From assembly GCA_051875715.1 (NCBI GenBank), contig JBJEHD010000095.1:1-64000 (forward strand): a stretch of 64,000 nucleotides of DNA, in the 5' to 3' direction. The notes below the pieces were generated by a model. That model was not told the origin of the DNA, did not search any database, and worked only from the letters and a program-made list of their open reading frames with translations. This document shows, piece by piece, positions 24,777 to 33,949 of this stretch (within the stretch, counting starts at the first letter, position 1; each line of letters starts with the position of its first letter). Position numbers and translations under genes: made by a program. This DNA is from DYCT01 sp051875715 (GTDB taxonomy: Bacteria; Bacteroidota; Bacteroidia; Bacteroidales; Bacteroidaceae).

Positions 24777-27700
24777 ATGAGAAAATGTCGATTCATGACT
24801 GCCGCTTTGCGGCTCGTTTATTTGGCCCTATGCCTGACCGTGTCTGTGTGGGCTCGTTCGGCCGACGAGGTGACAATTTATGGAAGCGTGATTGCTGCTT
24901 CGCAGTGGGCTTCCGGTTGTGGGCCGGGCCTTTATTCGTTTTCGCCTGCTCAGGGCGATGTGCTGACTCCAATCCGAATGGAAGCGGCCCTCAGTGCGCA
25001 GGGCGGTGGCGTGTATGCCAATGGCTATTACTATTCCATCCACGCCGAGACGAACACGCTCTCGGTGTATGATGTGGATACGTGGGAGAAAGTTTCCTCC
25101 GTCTCCGGGAGCAGTGTGGCGTTGGACTTGGCTTACGATGCCACCACCGACCGTATCTATGGTTGCTTCGTCGACAATGGTCCGCAGTTGGGCATCTTGC
25201 ATCCGGCCGATGGTTCGTACGAACGGGTTGCCACGCTTTCGGCACCGTTGCACGCCTTGGTGTGTACGGCCGAAGGACAACTGTACGGCATCAGCATGAA
25301 CCAGTGGGTCCGGGTGGATAAGGCCACGGGCGGCATGGAGGTGCTGGGCACGGTGGCGGTGATGCCGTCTGCCGCCCAGTCGGCTACGATTGACCCGAAC
25401 ACGGGCAAGTGTTATTGGGCCTCGCACCAGGAAGATGTGACGTCGATTCTGTACGAGGTCAGCCTGGCCGACGGCCAATGTACGCCGCTGATAACCTTCT
25501 CGGGCCATCAGGAAATTACCGGTTTGTTCATCCTTCCGTCGGTAGCCGATGAGGCTCCTGCCCGGGTGACGGACCTGAAGGCCGAGTTCCCGCAAGGCGG
25601 GCTGAACGGCACGGTGCGTTTTCGCATGCCCGAACAGACCAGCGGTGGCGCGGTTTTGGCAGGAGAGTTGACTTATCGGGTGCAACTGAACGGCGAGGAA
25701 CGGACAGGAAAGGCGCAACCTGGCGAACAGGTATCGTTGGACTATACGCTTCCGGCCGGGTCGCACAAATTGGTGGTGACGGCATTGGCCGGAGCACTGG
25801 AAGGTGAACGGGCGGCCTTGTCGTTCTGGGTCGGACTGGACACACCGAAGGCCGTTGGTGGGCTGACGCTGGAGAAAACCGCTCCCGACCGCTTGTCGTT
25901 GCGCTGGACAGCACCGGAGGGAGGTGCACATGGCGGATATGTCGACCTTTCGTCCGTGACTTATCGGGTGGTTCGTTATCCGGGCCATGTGACGGTGGCT
26001 GCGTCCACTACGGAAACCTCGTGGACGGAAACCGTGACGGCATCGTCTCTCAACCGCTATTGGTATGTGGTGACTCCGTTGGTCGGTTCGTTGGAAGGCG
26101 AAGAAACGGCTTCGAACAAGGTCGTGATGGGCGAGGGGTTGCCGATGCCTTTTGAAGAGGCCTTTGATACCCAGTCGGGCTTCGAACTGTTCACGGTTTA
26201 TGATGTCAACCAGGACGGAGAGACCTGGATGCAGGACTTGGCCTCAGAGACGGTCGGCTATGCCGGATTGTCCGCCTCGCCGGCCGACGATTGGCTGGTG
26301 ACTCCTCCGCTTCATTTGTCGGCCAAGGATTTCTACCGGGTGAGTCTGCAGGTGTGCTGCCATTCGTTCCTGACACATCGTTTGGAGGTGGCGTTGGGCT
26401 CGCTGCCCGGTTTGGCCTCGTTGTCTACCACGTTGATGCCGGCCAAGGATGTGAAGACCGAATACGGTGTACAGGAGTTGGAAGCCGATTTCTATGTGGC
26501 GCAGGAGGCCGACTATTACATCGGCCTTCATCTGCTGAGCGAAGGACTCTCGTCCGCCTTCCGTGTCAGCCGGATGAAAGTGACGCGCATTGCGTCGACC
26601 GATGCCCCGGCTGCCCCGGCCGATCTGGTGGTGACGCCGGCTCCGAAGGGAGGATTGGAGGCCACGGTTTCGTTTGTGGTGCCGACCACGAGTATCAACG
26701 GCGGCTCGTTGGGTACACTTGCGGGTATCGACGTGTTCCGCAACGATGAATTGTTGCATCAGTTTGTTGCGCCGCTGACTCCGGGTGAGGTGTTGCAGTA
26801 CAAAGATACGGCTCCTACGTTGGGCTACAACGTGTATCGGGTGGTTGCCTCCAACGAGGCCGGCTCAGGCGAGGCGGCTGTTTGTCGGGCGTATGTGGGT
26901 GTTGACGTGCCCGGTCCGGTGACCGACATCCTGCTGACCGAACCGACTGACGGGGTGGTGGCCTTGTCGTGGAAGGCTCCCCAGCAGGGCATGAATGGCG
27001 GCTATGTGGATTCGAAATCGCTGACCTATCAAGTGCTTCGCAACGGATGGTACGAGGTGGAGAACGACCCGAAGTCGCTGTCCCTTACCGACGAGACCGT
27101 CCTGGAAGGGACCTCCTCGCAGAAGGCGGCCTTCTACGTGATACAGGCCGTTTCCGAAGCCGGAATGAGCGAGACCGTATCTCCTTATATAATGGTGGGC
27201 TCCCCCTACGAGGTGCCCTTTGTCGAGTCGTTTGCCAAGGGCAGGCGTCCGGCCAAAGGTGAGTGGCTGTCGCTTCCGGACAGTGGCGACACGACGTGGG
27301 AAATCATTGAGAGCGAGCGCGAACAGGATGCCGATGCCGGCATGGTATCGCTGACGTCCATCTCGCAAAGTCCGATGGAGGCGTCGTTCTTGTCGCCGAA
27401 GGTGAAGATGGATAATGTGGTGCGCCCCTGGCTACGCTTCTGGCTTCACCACACAACCATTGACGACCAACTGGAACTGCGCCTGCTGGATGCACAGCGT
27501 GAGGCGCATCTGCTGACCAGCATCGACCTGAAGCAGTCCGTGGAAGGCTGGACGCAGGTGGAAGTGGACCTGTCGGCTTATGTGGGCCAGGCCTTCGTTC
27601 AACTGGAATGGCGTGCCGATGGCATTGTGGAAGGCGACGAACTGTGGATAGACAATATCCGACTGACCGACGATCTCGAACAGAACCTTTGGGCCAAGGC

Positions 27701-29060
27701 CTTGTCGGTGCCTCAACGGTTGTTTGTGGACCGGGAAGAGACGCTGGCGCTGACGGTGGCCAACCTGGGCTCCCGTTCGGTGGCGGACTATATGGTGGAC
27801 TTCTATCAAGGTGAGACGTTGCTGGCCAGTATGCCCGGACAGGCGCTGGAAGCCGGACAGGAAGCGGTGGTGTCTACGTCGTGGGCGGCCCAGGTGCCTC
27901 AACTCTACGAAGTGGAATTGTGGGCGGAGGTGCGCTATGATGCCGACGAGAATCCGGCCAACAACGTGAGCCGTCGCCTGACCATTCCTGTGGTGCCGCC
28001 GGCATACCCGACAGCGACGGGACTGGAAGCCACGGTGACGGGAACGTCGGTGACACTGAATTGGGCGGCTCCTGTGCTCGACAACCTGCCTCCCTTGCCC
28101 GTTGTGGACGATTTCGAGGCATACGAGCCTTTCACGACGACTAAAATGGGCGACTGGACGCTGATTGATGTGGACAAGGACGACTTTACCATGGAGTTTC
28201 AGACGGCTTCCGGCGAGTGGATTACCTATCCGCACAGTGGATATGGGATGAGTTTCCAGGTCATCGACCTCACACAGGTGATTGCGACGGCCGACGATGG
28301 ATGGACGGCCCAGTCGGGTCATCAGTTCCTGATATGCCCCTATTCGGCCAAGAACGACAACTGGCTTATTTCGCCGGAATTGTATCCGGTGGAGCAGACA
28401 GTCCGCATCAGTGCCAAGAGTCTGAACTTCGGCAATTACGGGTTGGAAAATTTCACCCTGCTCTATTCGACGACCGATACGAAGCGTGCCTCGTTCCAGG
28501 AGTTGCAGACCGTTTCCGAAGTGCCTACCCGATGGACGGAGTACGCTTTCCGTTTGCCGGCCGAGGCTCGCTATTTTGCCGTTCGGGCCAAGAACATCAA
28601 TGCCGCCTTGTTCCTCGACGATGCCATCTATATTCCGGCATCGGGAACGCCGCTCCAGCTGACCTTGGAGGGTTATCGGATGTATCGCGACGGCCGGCGT
28701 GTGGCTGAACTGCCGGCTTCGGCCACGTCGTACGCTGATGCCGAAGCAGAGGCCGAGCAGACCTATCTGTACGCCGTGACGGCTGTCTATGACCGGGGCG
28801 AATCGGATTTCGCCTCCATCCGGGTGACCAATTCCGTTTCGATTGAGACGCTTCGGGCCGATGCCTGCCGTGTCTACGGCGCTGAAGGATGCTTGTGGGT
28901 GAAGGAGGCCGAAGGCCGGGCGGTACGCATCTCCGGCATGGACGGCCGCCTCTGCTACGACAATCCGTCGTGCCGCGACGCCTGCATCTTCCTGCCTGCC
29001 GGAATCTATCTGGTGGAAGTAGAGGGTGCCGATGTGCGCAAGGTCGTGGTGACGAAGTAA
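24777..29060 (+). CDS. Large secreted multi-domain FN3 / cleaved-adhesin protein
   Basis: 1427 aa. I chose the ATG at 24777 (MRKCRFMTAAL) over a GTG two codons earlier. The signal peptide ends near WARSAD. Residues 35-255 look like a beta-propeller with repeated YG and W strands. FN3 domains follow (PARVTDLKAEF, PKAVGGLTLEK, APADLVVTPAP, PGPVTDILLTEP). They are interleaved with three jelly-roll 'cleaved adhesin' domains: DWLVTPPLHL (about 505), a related copy starting VPFVESFAKG (about 815), and DNWLISPELYP (about 1200). The C-terminal tail MDGRLCYDN to LPAGIYLVEVEG is a type IX sorting domain. It is probably a surface adhesin or matrix-binding protein; no catalytic residues were found. Confidence 0.85.
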   Translation: MRKCRFMTAALRLVYLALCLTVSVWARSADEVTIYGSVIAASQWASGCGPGLYSFSPAQGDVLTPIRMEAALSAQGGGVYANGYYYSIHAETNTLSVYDVDTWEKVSSVSGSSVALDLAYDATTDRIYGCFVDNGPQLGILHPADGSYERVATLSAPLHALVCTAEGQLYGISMNQWVRVDKATGGMEVLGTVAVMPSAAQSATIDPNTGKCYWASHQEDVTSILYEVSLADGQCTPLITFSGHQEITGLFILPSVADEAPARVTDLKAEFPQGGLNGTVRFRMPEQTSGGAVLAGELTYRVQLNGEERTGKAQPGEQVSLDYTLPAGSHKLVVTALAGALEGERAALSFWVGLDTPKAVGGLTLEKTAPDRLSLRWTAPEGGAHGGYVDLSSVTYRVVRYPGHVTVAASTTETSWTETVTASSLNRYWYVVTPLVGSLEGEETASNKVVMGEGLPMPFEEAFDTQSGFELFTVYDVNQDGETWMQDLASETVGYAGLSASPADDWLVTPPLHLSAKDFYRVSLQVCCHSFLTHRLEVALGSLPGLASLSTTLMPAKDVKTEYGVQELEADFYVAQEADYYIGLHLLSEGLSSAFRVSRMKVTRIASTDAPAAPADLVVTPAPKGGLEATVSFVVPTTSINGGSLGTLAGIDVFRNDELLHQFVAPLTPGEVLQYKDTAPTLGYNVYRVVASNEAGSGEAAVCRAYVGVDVPGPVTDILLTEPTDGVVALSWKAPQQGMNGGYVDSKSLTYQVLRNGWYEVENDPKSLSLTDETVLEGTSSQKAAFYVIQAVSEAGMSETVSPYIMVGSPYEVPFVESFAKGRRPAKGEWLSLPDSGDTTWEIIESEREQDADAGMVSLTSISQSPMEASFLSPKVKMDNVVRPWLRFWLHHTTIDDQLELRLLDAQREAHLLTSIDLKQSVEGWTQVEVDLSAYVGQAFVQLEWRADGIVEGDELWIDNIRLTDDLEQNLWAKALSVPQRLFVDREETLALTVANLGSRSVADYMVDFYQGETLLASMPGQALEAGQEAVVSTSWAAQVPQLYEVELWAEVRYDADENPANNVSRRLTIPVVPPAYPTATGLEATVTGTSVTLNWAAPVLDNLPPLPVVDDFEAYEPFTTTKMGDWTLIDVDKDDFTMEFQTASGEWITYPHSGYGMSFQVIDLTQVIATADDGWTAQSGHQFLICPYSAKNDNWLISPELYPVEQTVRISAKSLNFGNYGLENFTLLYSTTDTKRASFQELQTVSEVPTRWTEYAFRLPAEARYFAVRAKNINAALFLDDAIYIPASGTPLQLTLEGYRMYRDGRRVAELPASATSYADAEAEAEQTYLYAVTAVYDRGESDFASIRVTNSVSIETLRADACRVYGAEGCLWVKEAEGRAVRISGMDGRLCYDNPSCRDACIFLPAGIYLVEVEGADVRKVVVTK

Positions 29061-29084
29061 GTCGCTGAAGCAGACTGAAAACAG

Positions 29085-29124
29085 CAATCCCCCTTGTCGG
29101 ACGTGATGCCGGCAAGGGGGATTG
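29085..29124. terminator. Strong bidirectional terminator
   Basis: CAATCCCCCTTG at 29085-29096 pairs with CAAGGGGGATTG at 29113-29124. T-rich bases follow on both strands (TTGTTTT and CTGTTTT). It serves the convergent FN3 protein and PfkB kinase genes. Confidence 0.88.
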
Positions 29125-29157
29125 TTGTTTTCGGGCGTTTCCTGCCGAGGAGGTAGG

Positions 29158-30087
29158 TCAGCGGGCTCGATGTCGGGTTACAAAAGCCTCCGATACGGAA
29201 TTGCTTAGGCTCTGACACACATCGGCCGAGAAGGCAATGCCGCTTTGGATGATGGCGTCCCAGTCTTTTTCGTTCAGTTCGGGCAGGTCGGAACGGCGTA
29301 TGCGGTTCTGCAGCAGTCCGTAGACGATGCCGGCGTTGAAGTTGTCGCCCGCTCCGATGGTGCTTACCGGTTGCAGGGGAGGCACCACGTAGTCCTTGTT
29401 CAGGGTGGGAGTGCGCAGGCTGACGGCTTTCCCGCCTGCCGTACGCAGGAAGATGGGGCAGTAGAAGCGTATCTTGTCGCGGTAGAGGGTGTCGGCTTCG
29501 TTCAGTCCGCCGTACATGTTGGCGAAGTCCTGGTCGGCTCCTCGTACGATGTCGGCATATTCCAGGTTCTCAATCAGCACCGGCGCCAGTTTGATGGCCT
29601 CATTGCGGTGTGTGTCGCGGAAGTTCGGGTCGTAGTACAGGAGGGCTTTCCGTTCGCGGGCGTAGTCGAGGAAATCCGTCACCTTGTCGCGGAGCACGGG
29701 GTTGAGTGCGAAATACGACCCGAACATCACGATGTCGTCCTCGTGGATGTCGGGGAAGGTCACGTCGAGCCGTTGGTTGGGATAGTCCTTGTAGAACAGG
29801 TATTCGGCGTCGTTCTGCTCGTTGAGGAAGGCCAGCGACACGGGCGATTTCCCATCGGGGAAGGTGCTCACGTAGTCGGTGCTCACGCCGTTCTGTTGCA
29901 TGAAGTCGCGTATGATTTGCCCTACGCGGTCGTTGCCCGTTTCGCTGATGAAACTGACGTTGACGCCCATGCGCCCCAGCGAGATGATGCCGTTGAACAC
30001 CGAGCCTCCGGGCACGGCCGCCGTGGGTTGTCCGTTCTTGAACAAGATGTCCAGGATGGTTTCTCCGATGCCGATTACTTGGCGCAT
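29158..30087 (-). CDS. PfkB-family carbohydrate kinase
   Basis: 309 aa. A ribokinase/PfkB fold sugar kinase. The N-terminal substrate region is GETILDILFKNG with PGGSVFN. The catalytic signature near the C-terminus is STIGAGDNFNAGIVYGLL, with the Asp of GAGDNF as base. The sugar is not known. It could be fructokinase-like. Its ATG at 30087 overlaps the end of the SIS-domain gene by 13 bases, so the two are co-translated and likely act in one sugar-phosphate route. The terminator at 29085 ends the unit. Confidence 0.88.
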   Translation of the reverse strand: MRQVIGIGETILDILFKNGQPTAAVPGGSVFNGIISLGRMGVNVSFISETGNDRVGQIIRDFMQQNGVSTDYVSTFPDGKSPVSLAFLNEQNDAEYLFYKDYPNQRLDVTFPDIHEDDIVMFGSYFALNPVLRDKVTDFLDYARERKALLYYDPNFRDTHRNEAIKLAPVLIENLEYADIVRGADQDFANMYGGLNEADTLYRDKIRFYCPIFLRTAGGKAVSLRTPTLNKDYVVPPLQPVSTIGAGDNFNAGIVYGLLQNRIRRSDLPELNEKDWDAIIQSGIAFSADVCQSLSNSVSEAFVTRHRAR

Positions 30088-30686
30088 AGTCCTCTCGATT
30101 TTTCGCCCAGATAGCCGCCGTGGTGGCGTTTGGAGTATTCTTCCACTGTGAATCCGGTACGCCGCATGGTCTCCACCACCAGAATGTCGCCGATGACGGT
30201 CATCACCGTGGTCGACGTGGTCGGGGTCATGCCCAGGAGGCAGACCTCGCGCGGGTTGCCGGTGCAGAGGCACACATCCGATTCCTGTGCCAGCGGGCTG
30301 TCCGGATTGCCGGTGATGACGATGAATTTGAGTTCCGGGTTGAGGATGCGCGACAGGGCGGTCAGTTCCACGATTTCGCGCGTCTTGCCGGAGTTGGAGA
30401 TGAGCAGCAGCAGGTCGTTCTTTTGCAGGATGCCCAGGTCGCCATGCTGTGCCTCGCTCGGATGGAGGAATACGGAGGGTGTGCCGGTCGAGCAGAATGT
30501 GGTGGCGATGTTCATGGCGATTTGTCCGGCTTTGCCCATGCCGGTGGTCACCAGTTTGCCTCCTTTGCGGTGTACCTGTTCCACGATGAGTTCGATGGCT
30601 TGCTCATATTGGTCCCCAATGGGGATATTCTGCACGGCTTCGGCCTCCTTTTGCAGCAGTTCTTGGATGGATTCCTGTAGATTCAT
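30075..30686 (-). CDS. SIS-domain sugar-phosphate isomerase (KpsF/GutQ type)
   Basis: 203 aa, one SIS domain. Family members interconvert ketose and aldose phosphates, for example ribulose 5-phosphate and arabinose 5-phosphate for KDO synthesis. Visible: TTGMGKAGQIAMNIATTFCSTG, PSEAQHGDLG (the His of KpsF-like active sites) and ISNSGKTREI. The C-terminal CBS pair of full-length KdsD is absent, as in short GutQ-like forms. It overlaps the PfkB kinase gene. Together they could convert and phosphorylate one sugar, but the sugar cannot be named. Confidence 0.85.
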   Translation of the reverse strand: MNLQESIQELLQKEAEAVQNIPIGDQYEQAIELIVEQVHRKGGKLVTTGMGKAGQIAMNIATTFCSTGTPSVFLHPSEAQHGDLGILQKNDLLLLISNSGKTREIVELTALSRILNPELKFIVITGNPDSPLAQESDVCLCTGNPREVCLLGMTPTTSTTVMTVIGDILVVETMRRTGFTVEEYSKRHHGGYLGEKSRGLCAK

Positions 30687-30984
30687 GGGGATTTATGTTA
30701 AGAAAATGATTTTCGGTATGGACAACGTCGGCATCCATCCGTTTGTCTGCATCGCGGACGTGCTCGATGTAGATGGGGTGTTGCAGACCGCACGGCAGAT
30801 TTCTGTCTCTTCCATAATCGTTGTTTTTGTTCTATCCGACAAATATCTGCATTTTTATAGAAAGTACGAAGAAAGGTTCGTGTTTTTTCCTTGGAAGGAC
30901 CGTGGACGTCAATTCTGTGTCAATTCTGTCAATGGGGGTGTGAGGGTATGACGTGTCAGAATGGTCGAGTTTTCTTCCCCCTTT

Positions 30985-31116
30985 GATGCGATGCAAGTTC
31001 CAATACATGGCAATAACCTCACGCTTTGCGTTCAGCCAAGGCTGAACGGTCGTAGACTATAGGCTCAATGGCAAAGTAAGATAACCTGCTTGACCGTTCA
31101 GCCAAGGCTGAACGAT
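30985..31116 (+). repeat. Paired-palindrome element, copy A (132 bases)
   Basis: Two copies of the perfect palindrome CGTTCAGCCAAGGCTGAACG lie at 31029-31048 and 31095-31114, 46 bases apart. The segment matches the reverse complement of 50611-50742 over the same length. The layout is like a REP doublet or a small non-autonomous element. Confidence 0.88.
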
Positions 31117-31240
31117 AAACGACAATGCCCTATTTAGCGGACAGCCGTTGTATGGTCAGGACACCACGGATGTACTACGTTGAATTCTATAGCCTGTTCA
31201 ACAATCCCGAAAAAGACCGGCAAAACCTGCTCGGCAAGGC

Positions 31241-31390
31241 ATCTCAGGCACAACAACAATGAGCGACCTGCTCGATGCACAGACTCTCTTCCAGCAGAGC
31301 CGCGATAACTATGTGGAGTCACTCGCCGAATTCAAAGTGAAGACTGTGGAATATCTGTGTTCCACAGGGCGGAAAGTGCAATTGTATTAA
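31241..31390 (+). pseudogene. C-terminal remnant of a TolC-like outer-membrane efflux protein
   Basis: The frame reads GTTT-MSDLLDAQTLFQQSRDNYVES, then AEFKVKTVEYLCSTG, ending at the TAA at 31388-31390. This is the conserved last 45 or so residues of TolC-family proteins. The rest of the gene is missing and the upstream frame shows no TolC similarity. A decayed fragment. Confidence 0.75.
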
Positions 31391-31447
31391 CGGTTTAGCG
31401 TGAAAAACGTATGGAGCATTGTTGTATTATGTTAATATAGGTTAAGC

Positions 31448-31460
31448 GGGGGGGGGGGGG
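31448..31460. repeat. Homopolymer run of 13 G
   Basis: Thirteen consecutive G bases lie 92 bases before the first gene of the fimbrial operon. Such runs are prone to slippage. No consensus -7 box was found beside it. Confidence 0.9.
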
Positions 31461-31552
31461 ATTCGTATTATCCCAAATATAGTTACTTAATTCGCGCTAC
31501 GATAGAAACTAAACACGGGTGGGGATGCCCTTTCGTCTTCTTCGATAGCTAA

Positions 31553-32845
31553 ATGAACAGGTTCACGTATGACATAACTGTTGGGTTGTTTTTGTTCGGG
31601 ATGGTGTTCGCCATGCCTTTGTGGGCACAACATGATGCAGACCGTTCTCGGACAGATGGTGCCGACCTGATTCCTTTCAGCATTTACTATCCCGTCAATA
31701 AGTACACACTCTCTTTCGACTATATGGGCAATCGCGAGCGTTTGGACAGCATTCAAACGTTCTTCCGAAACACCTCGGGGATTCGTTCGGTGGTGATTTA
31801 TTCCCGGGCTTCGCCTGAGGGACCTTTCCGTTTCAACGAGCGGTTGGCTCAGCGTCGTGGCGAGACGGCGCGCGATTTCCTCTTGTCCGCTCTGTCCGAT
31901 GAAATTTGCTTTTCCGATTCCTTGATGCGGTTGTGCCCGGAGGCGGAGAACTGGGCAGGGTTGTGCGTGGCGTTGGAGGCCGACAGCCTGTGTCCTGCAC
32001 GCGAGGATGCGTTGCGCATTGTTCGTGCCGCCTTGGCACCGGACGAGAAGAAGCGGCAGTTGAAGCGCCTGAAGCAGGGGCGCACGTGGCAGTACGTGCT
32101 GCACCGGCTGATGCCCGGGTTGCGCAACGCCACGTGGGTTGTCGTTCGTCGGCCGTTACGGATGCCCCAGCCGTTGTGCCCGGTATCGTTGCCGTCCGAG
32201 GGTGTGCAGATGCGGCCTGCGCCAGTGGTTCCGCAGGTGGAGAGGCCTCCTGTGCGCTACGAGCGGGTCACAGTGCTTGCGGTCAGAAGCAACTTGCTCT
32301 ACGATGCGCTGACGTTGACCAATTTCTCCATCGAAGCCCCGTTGTATAAGGACAGGGCGTCTCTGCTCTATTATCATCAGTTCCCCTGGTGGCGCGCAGG
32401 AGAGGGCAACAACAAGTATTGTGTGCGTTTCTTGGGCATCGGCGGCGAGGCACGTTGGTGGTTCAAGCCCCAGCCCCGTGTGGCCGAGGGGAAACGGGTG
32501 GAGCGCGACAAGTTCATGGGACATTTCCTGGGTTTGTACGGACAGGGCGGCAAGTGGGACTTCGAGTGGAAACGCGACCTTTGCCGTCAGGGCGAGTTTT
32601 GGAGTGTGGGGCTGACGTACGGCTATGCCATGCCCGTGGGGCATCGGCTCAATCTGGAGTTCTCGCTTTCGGCCGGCTATGCTTCCATTCCCTATCGGGG
32701 GTACACGCCTTCCGACGATTATTCCATCTTGATACGCGACCGCAGCAAGACAGGCACGTGGCACTATTTCGGCCCCACGCAGTTGGCCGTGTCATTGGTG
32801 CTTCCTATTCGGGCGAAGATTCCGGTGAAAGGAGGTGGGCGATGA
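31553..32845 (+). CDS. OmpA-like / DUF3575 outer-membrane protein of the fimbrial operon
   Basis: 430 aa with a signal peptide (cut near PLWAQ). Residues about 40-190 have an OmpA-like part (IYYPVNKYTLSFDYMGN, SRASPEGPFRFNERLAQRR). Residues about 240-430 match DUF3575, a small beta-barrel (VRSNLLYDALTLTNFSIE, then LTYGYAMPVGHRLNLEFSL). DUF3575 proteins are usually the first gene of Bacteroidales fimbrial loci and may anchor or assemble the fibre at the outer membrane. The next gene starts at ATGA inside this stop. No promoter consensus was found upstream, but a 13-G run is there. Confidence 0.82.
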   Translation: MNRFTYDITVGLFLFGMVFAMPLWAQHDADRSRTDGADLIPFSIYYPVNKYTLSFDYMGNRERLDSIQTFFRNTSGIRSVVIYSRASPEGPFRFNERLAQRRGETARDFLLSALSDEICFSDSLMRLCPEAENWAGLCVALEADSLCPAREDALRIVRAALAPDEKKRQLKRLKQGRTWQYVLHRLMPGLRNATWVVVRRPLRMPQPLCPVSLPSEGVQMRPAPVVPQVERPPVRYERVTVLAVRSNLLYDALTLTNFSIEAPLYKDRASLLYYHQFPWWRAGEGNNKYCVRFLGIGGEARWWFKPQPRVAEGKRVERDKFMGHFLGLYGQGGKWDFEWKRDLCRQGEFWSVGLTYGYAMPVGHRLNLEFSLSAGYASIPYRGYTPSDDYSILIRDRSKTGTWHYFGPTQLAVSLVLPIRAKIPVKGGGR

Positions 32846-33894
32846 GACGGTGTTTGGCGGTCTGGGGCTGGGGACTCCTGCTGTTTGTATTGGCCGGGTG
32901 TGAACATCGGCCGCTGGTGGATGTCTCCGATGTCCGTTATCTGCGCGTCTATTTGGACGATGAGATTCGCAACGTGACCATGGGCTTCTATTGCGACGAA
33001 TGCCAGAAGCCGGTGCTGCGCCTGCCGGACGTGCTTCGGGTGGGTTTCTACGATGAAGCTTCGGGACGAATGGTGAAGGAAGGCTATTTGCGTCATCGGG
33101 GACGGGATGCACAGGGCGAATACCTGGACGGTACGATGGTGCTGCCCTCAGGACGTTTCCGGCTGCGGGTCTATAGTTTCGGCACGGAGACCTCCCAGGT
33201 GCGTGGCGAATCCGACATCAACACATTGGAGGTGTACACCGGCCCGATAGCTTCGTATCTTTATGCCGGACTTCCGGATTTGCGTAGCAGGCAGCAGGAG
33301 GCCGATGTGCGGTACGAACCGGACCACTTCTTCCTGCTCTCTCAAGAGGATATGCAGGTGCGTTCGGTGGAGCAGCGCGACGGACAGGTATCGGCTGTCG
33401 ACACGCTTCGAAGAGAGGACGGAACTTATTTCCGCGCTTCGACGGTGGTGGAGTCATTTTACCTTCAGGTCGGCGTAAAAGGGGTTCGTTATGTGTCGTC
33501 GGCAGTGGCTATGCTGGACGGGATGGCCGGCAGTCGGTGGTTGGGCAACCGGGAAATGAACCCTTCCGTGCCTGCGATGGTGTACTTCACGATGCTGCCG
33601 GCCGAAGATGGAGAGAAGGGGTTGGTGTATGCCACGTTCAACACCTTTGGGAAACTGCCCGAACCACCTTCCCGTCTGGAGGTGATGTTCCATTTTGTCA
33701 AGTCGGACGGCTCGATGCAGAGCGAGCAGATCGACCTCACGCCCTTGTTCGACACCGACGAAGTGAAGCAGCACCGATGGATTATTCTGGACCGGGAGAT
33801 TGTCATCACGCCGCCTGTCCTTTCAGAGGGAGGCGACGGGTTTTCGCCTTCTGTGGGCGATTGGGAGGACCTCCAGCAGGACCTGCCCCTCTAA
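32842..33894 (+). CDS. DUF5119-type lipoprotein of the fimbrial operon
   Basis: 350 aa. The ATG at 32842 overlaps the previous stop by 4 bases. A lipoprotein signal peptide is clear (LLLFVLAGC, lipid on the Cys at about 18). The body is beta-rich with MVLPSGRFRLRVYSFGTE and a conserved RYEPDHFF. I assign it to DUF5119, which neighbours DUF3575 proteins in Bacteroidales fimbrial loci. A role in anchoring or in assembly of the stalk is inferred. No catalytic motif was seen. Confidence 0.78.
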   Translation: MRRCLAVWGWGLLLFVLAGCEHRPLVDVSDVRYLRVYLDDEIRNVTMGFYCDECQKPVLRLPDVLRVGFYDEASGRMVKEGYLRHRGRDAQGEYLDGTMVLPSGRFRLRVYSFGTETSQVRGESDINTLEVYTGPIASYLYAGLPDLRSRQQEADVRYEPDHFFLLSQEDMQVRSVEQRDGQVSAVDTLRREDGTYFRASTVVESFYLQVGVKGVRYVSSAVAMLDGMAGSRWLGNREMNPSVPAMVYFTMLPAEDGEKGLVYATFNTFGKLPEPPSRLEVMFHFVKSDGSMQSEQIDLTPLFDTDEVKQHRWIILDREIVITPPVLSEGGDGFSPSVGDWEDLQQDLPL

Positions 33895-33949
33895 ATAGTA
33901 GATAGAAAGAATGAAGTTAACTTAATAGTATCAATTAAAAGCAAAGTGT

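Larger units (their letters stand above)
30687..31552. other. 866-base region of remnants and repeats before the fimbrial operon
   Basis: No intact gene is supported. It holds the paired-palindrome element (30985-31116), a TolC tail remnant (31241-31390) and a run of 13 G (31448-31460). From 30690 to 30960 nothing recognisable was seen. A 30-codon frame at 31170-31262, with the peptide start MYYVEFYSLFNN, may be another remnant but was not identified. Confidence 0.65.

Noticed and set aside
30130..30951. Plus-strand open frame opposite the SIS-domain gene
   Set aside because: Mostly antisense to a clear gene. Its tail past 30690 shows no domain or signal.
31029..31114. tRNA or riboswitch from the strong palindromes
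   Set aside because: The palindromes are short, perfect and duplicated in inverted orientation elsewhere. No cloverleaf or anticodon arm could be drawn.
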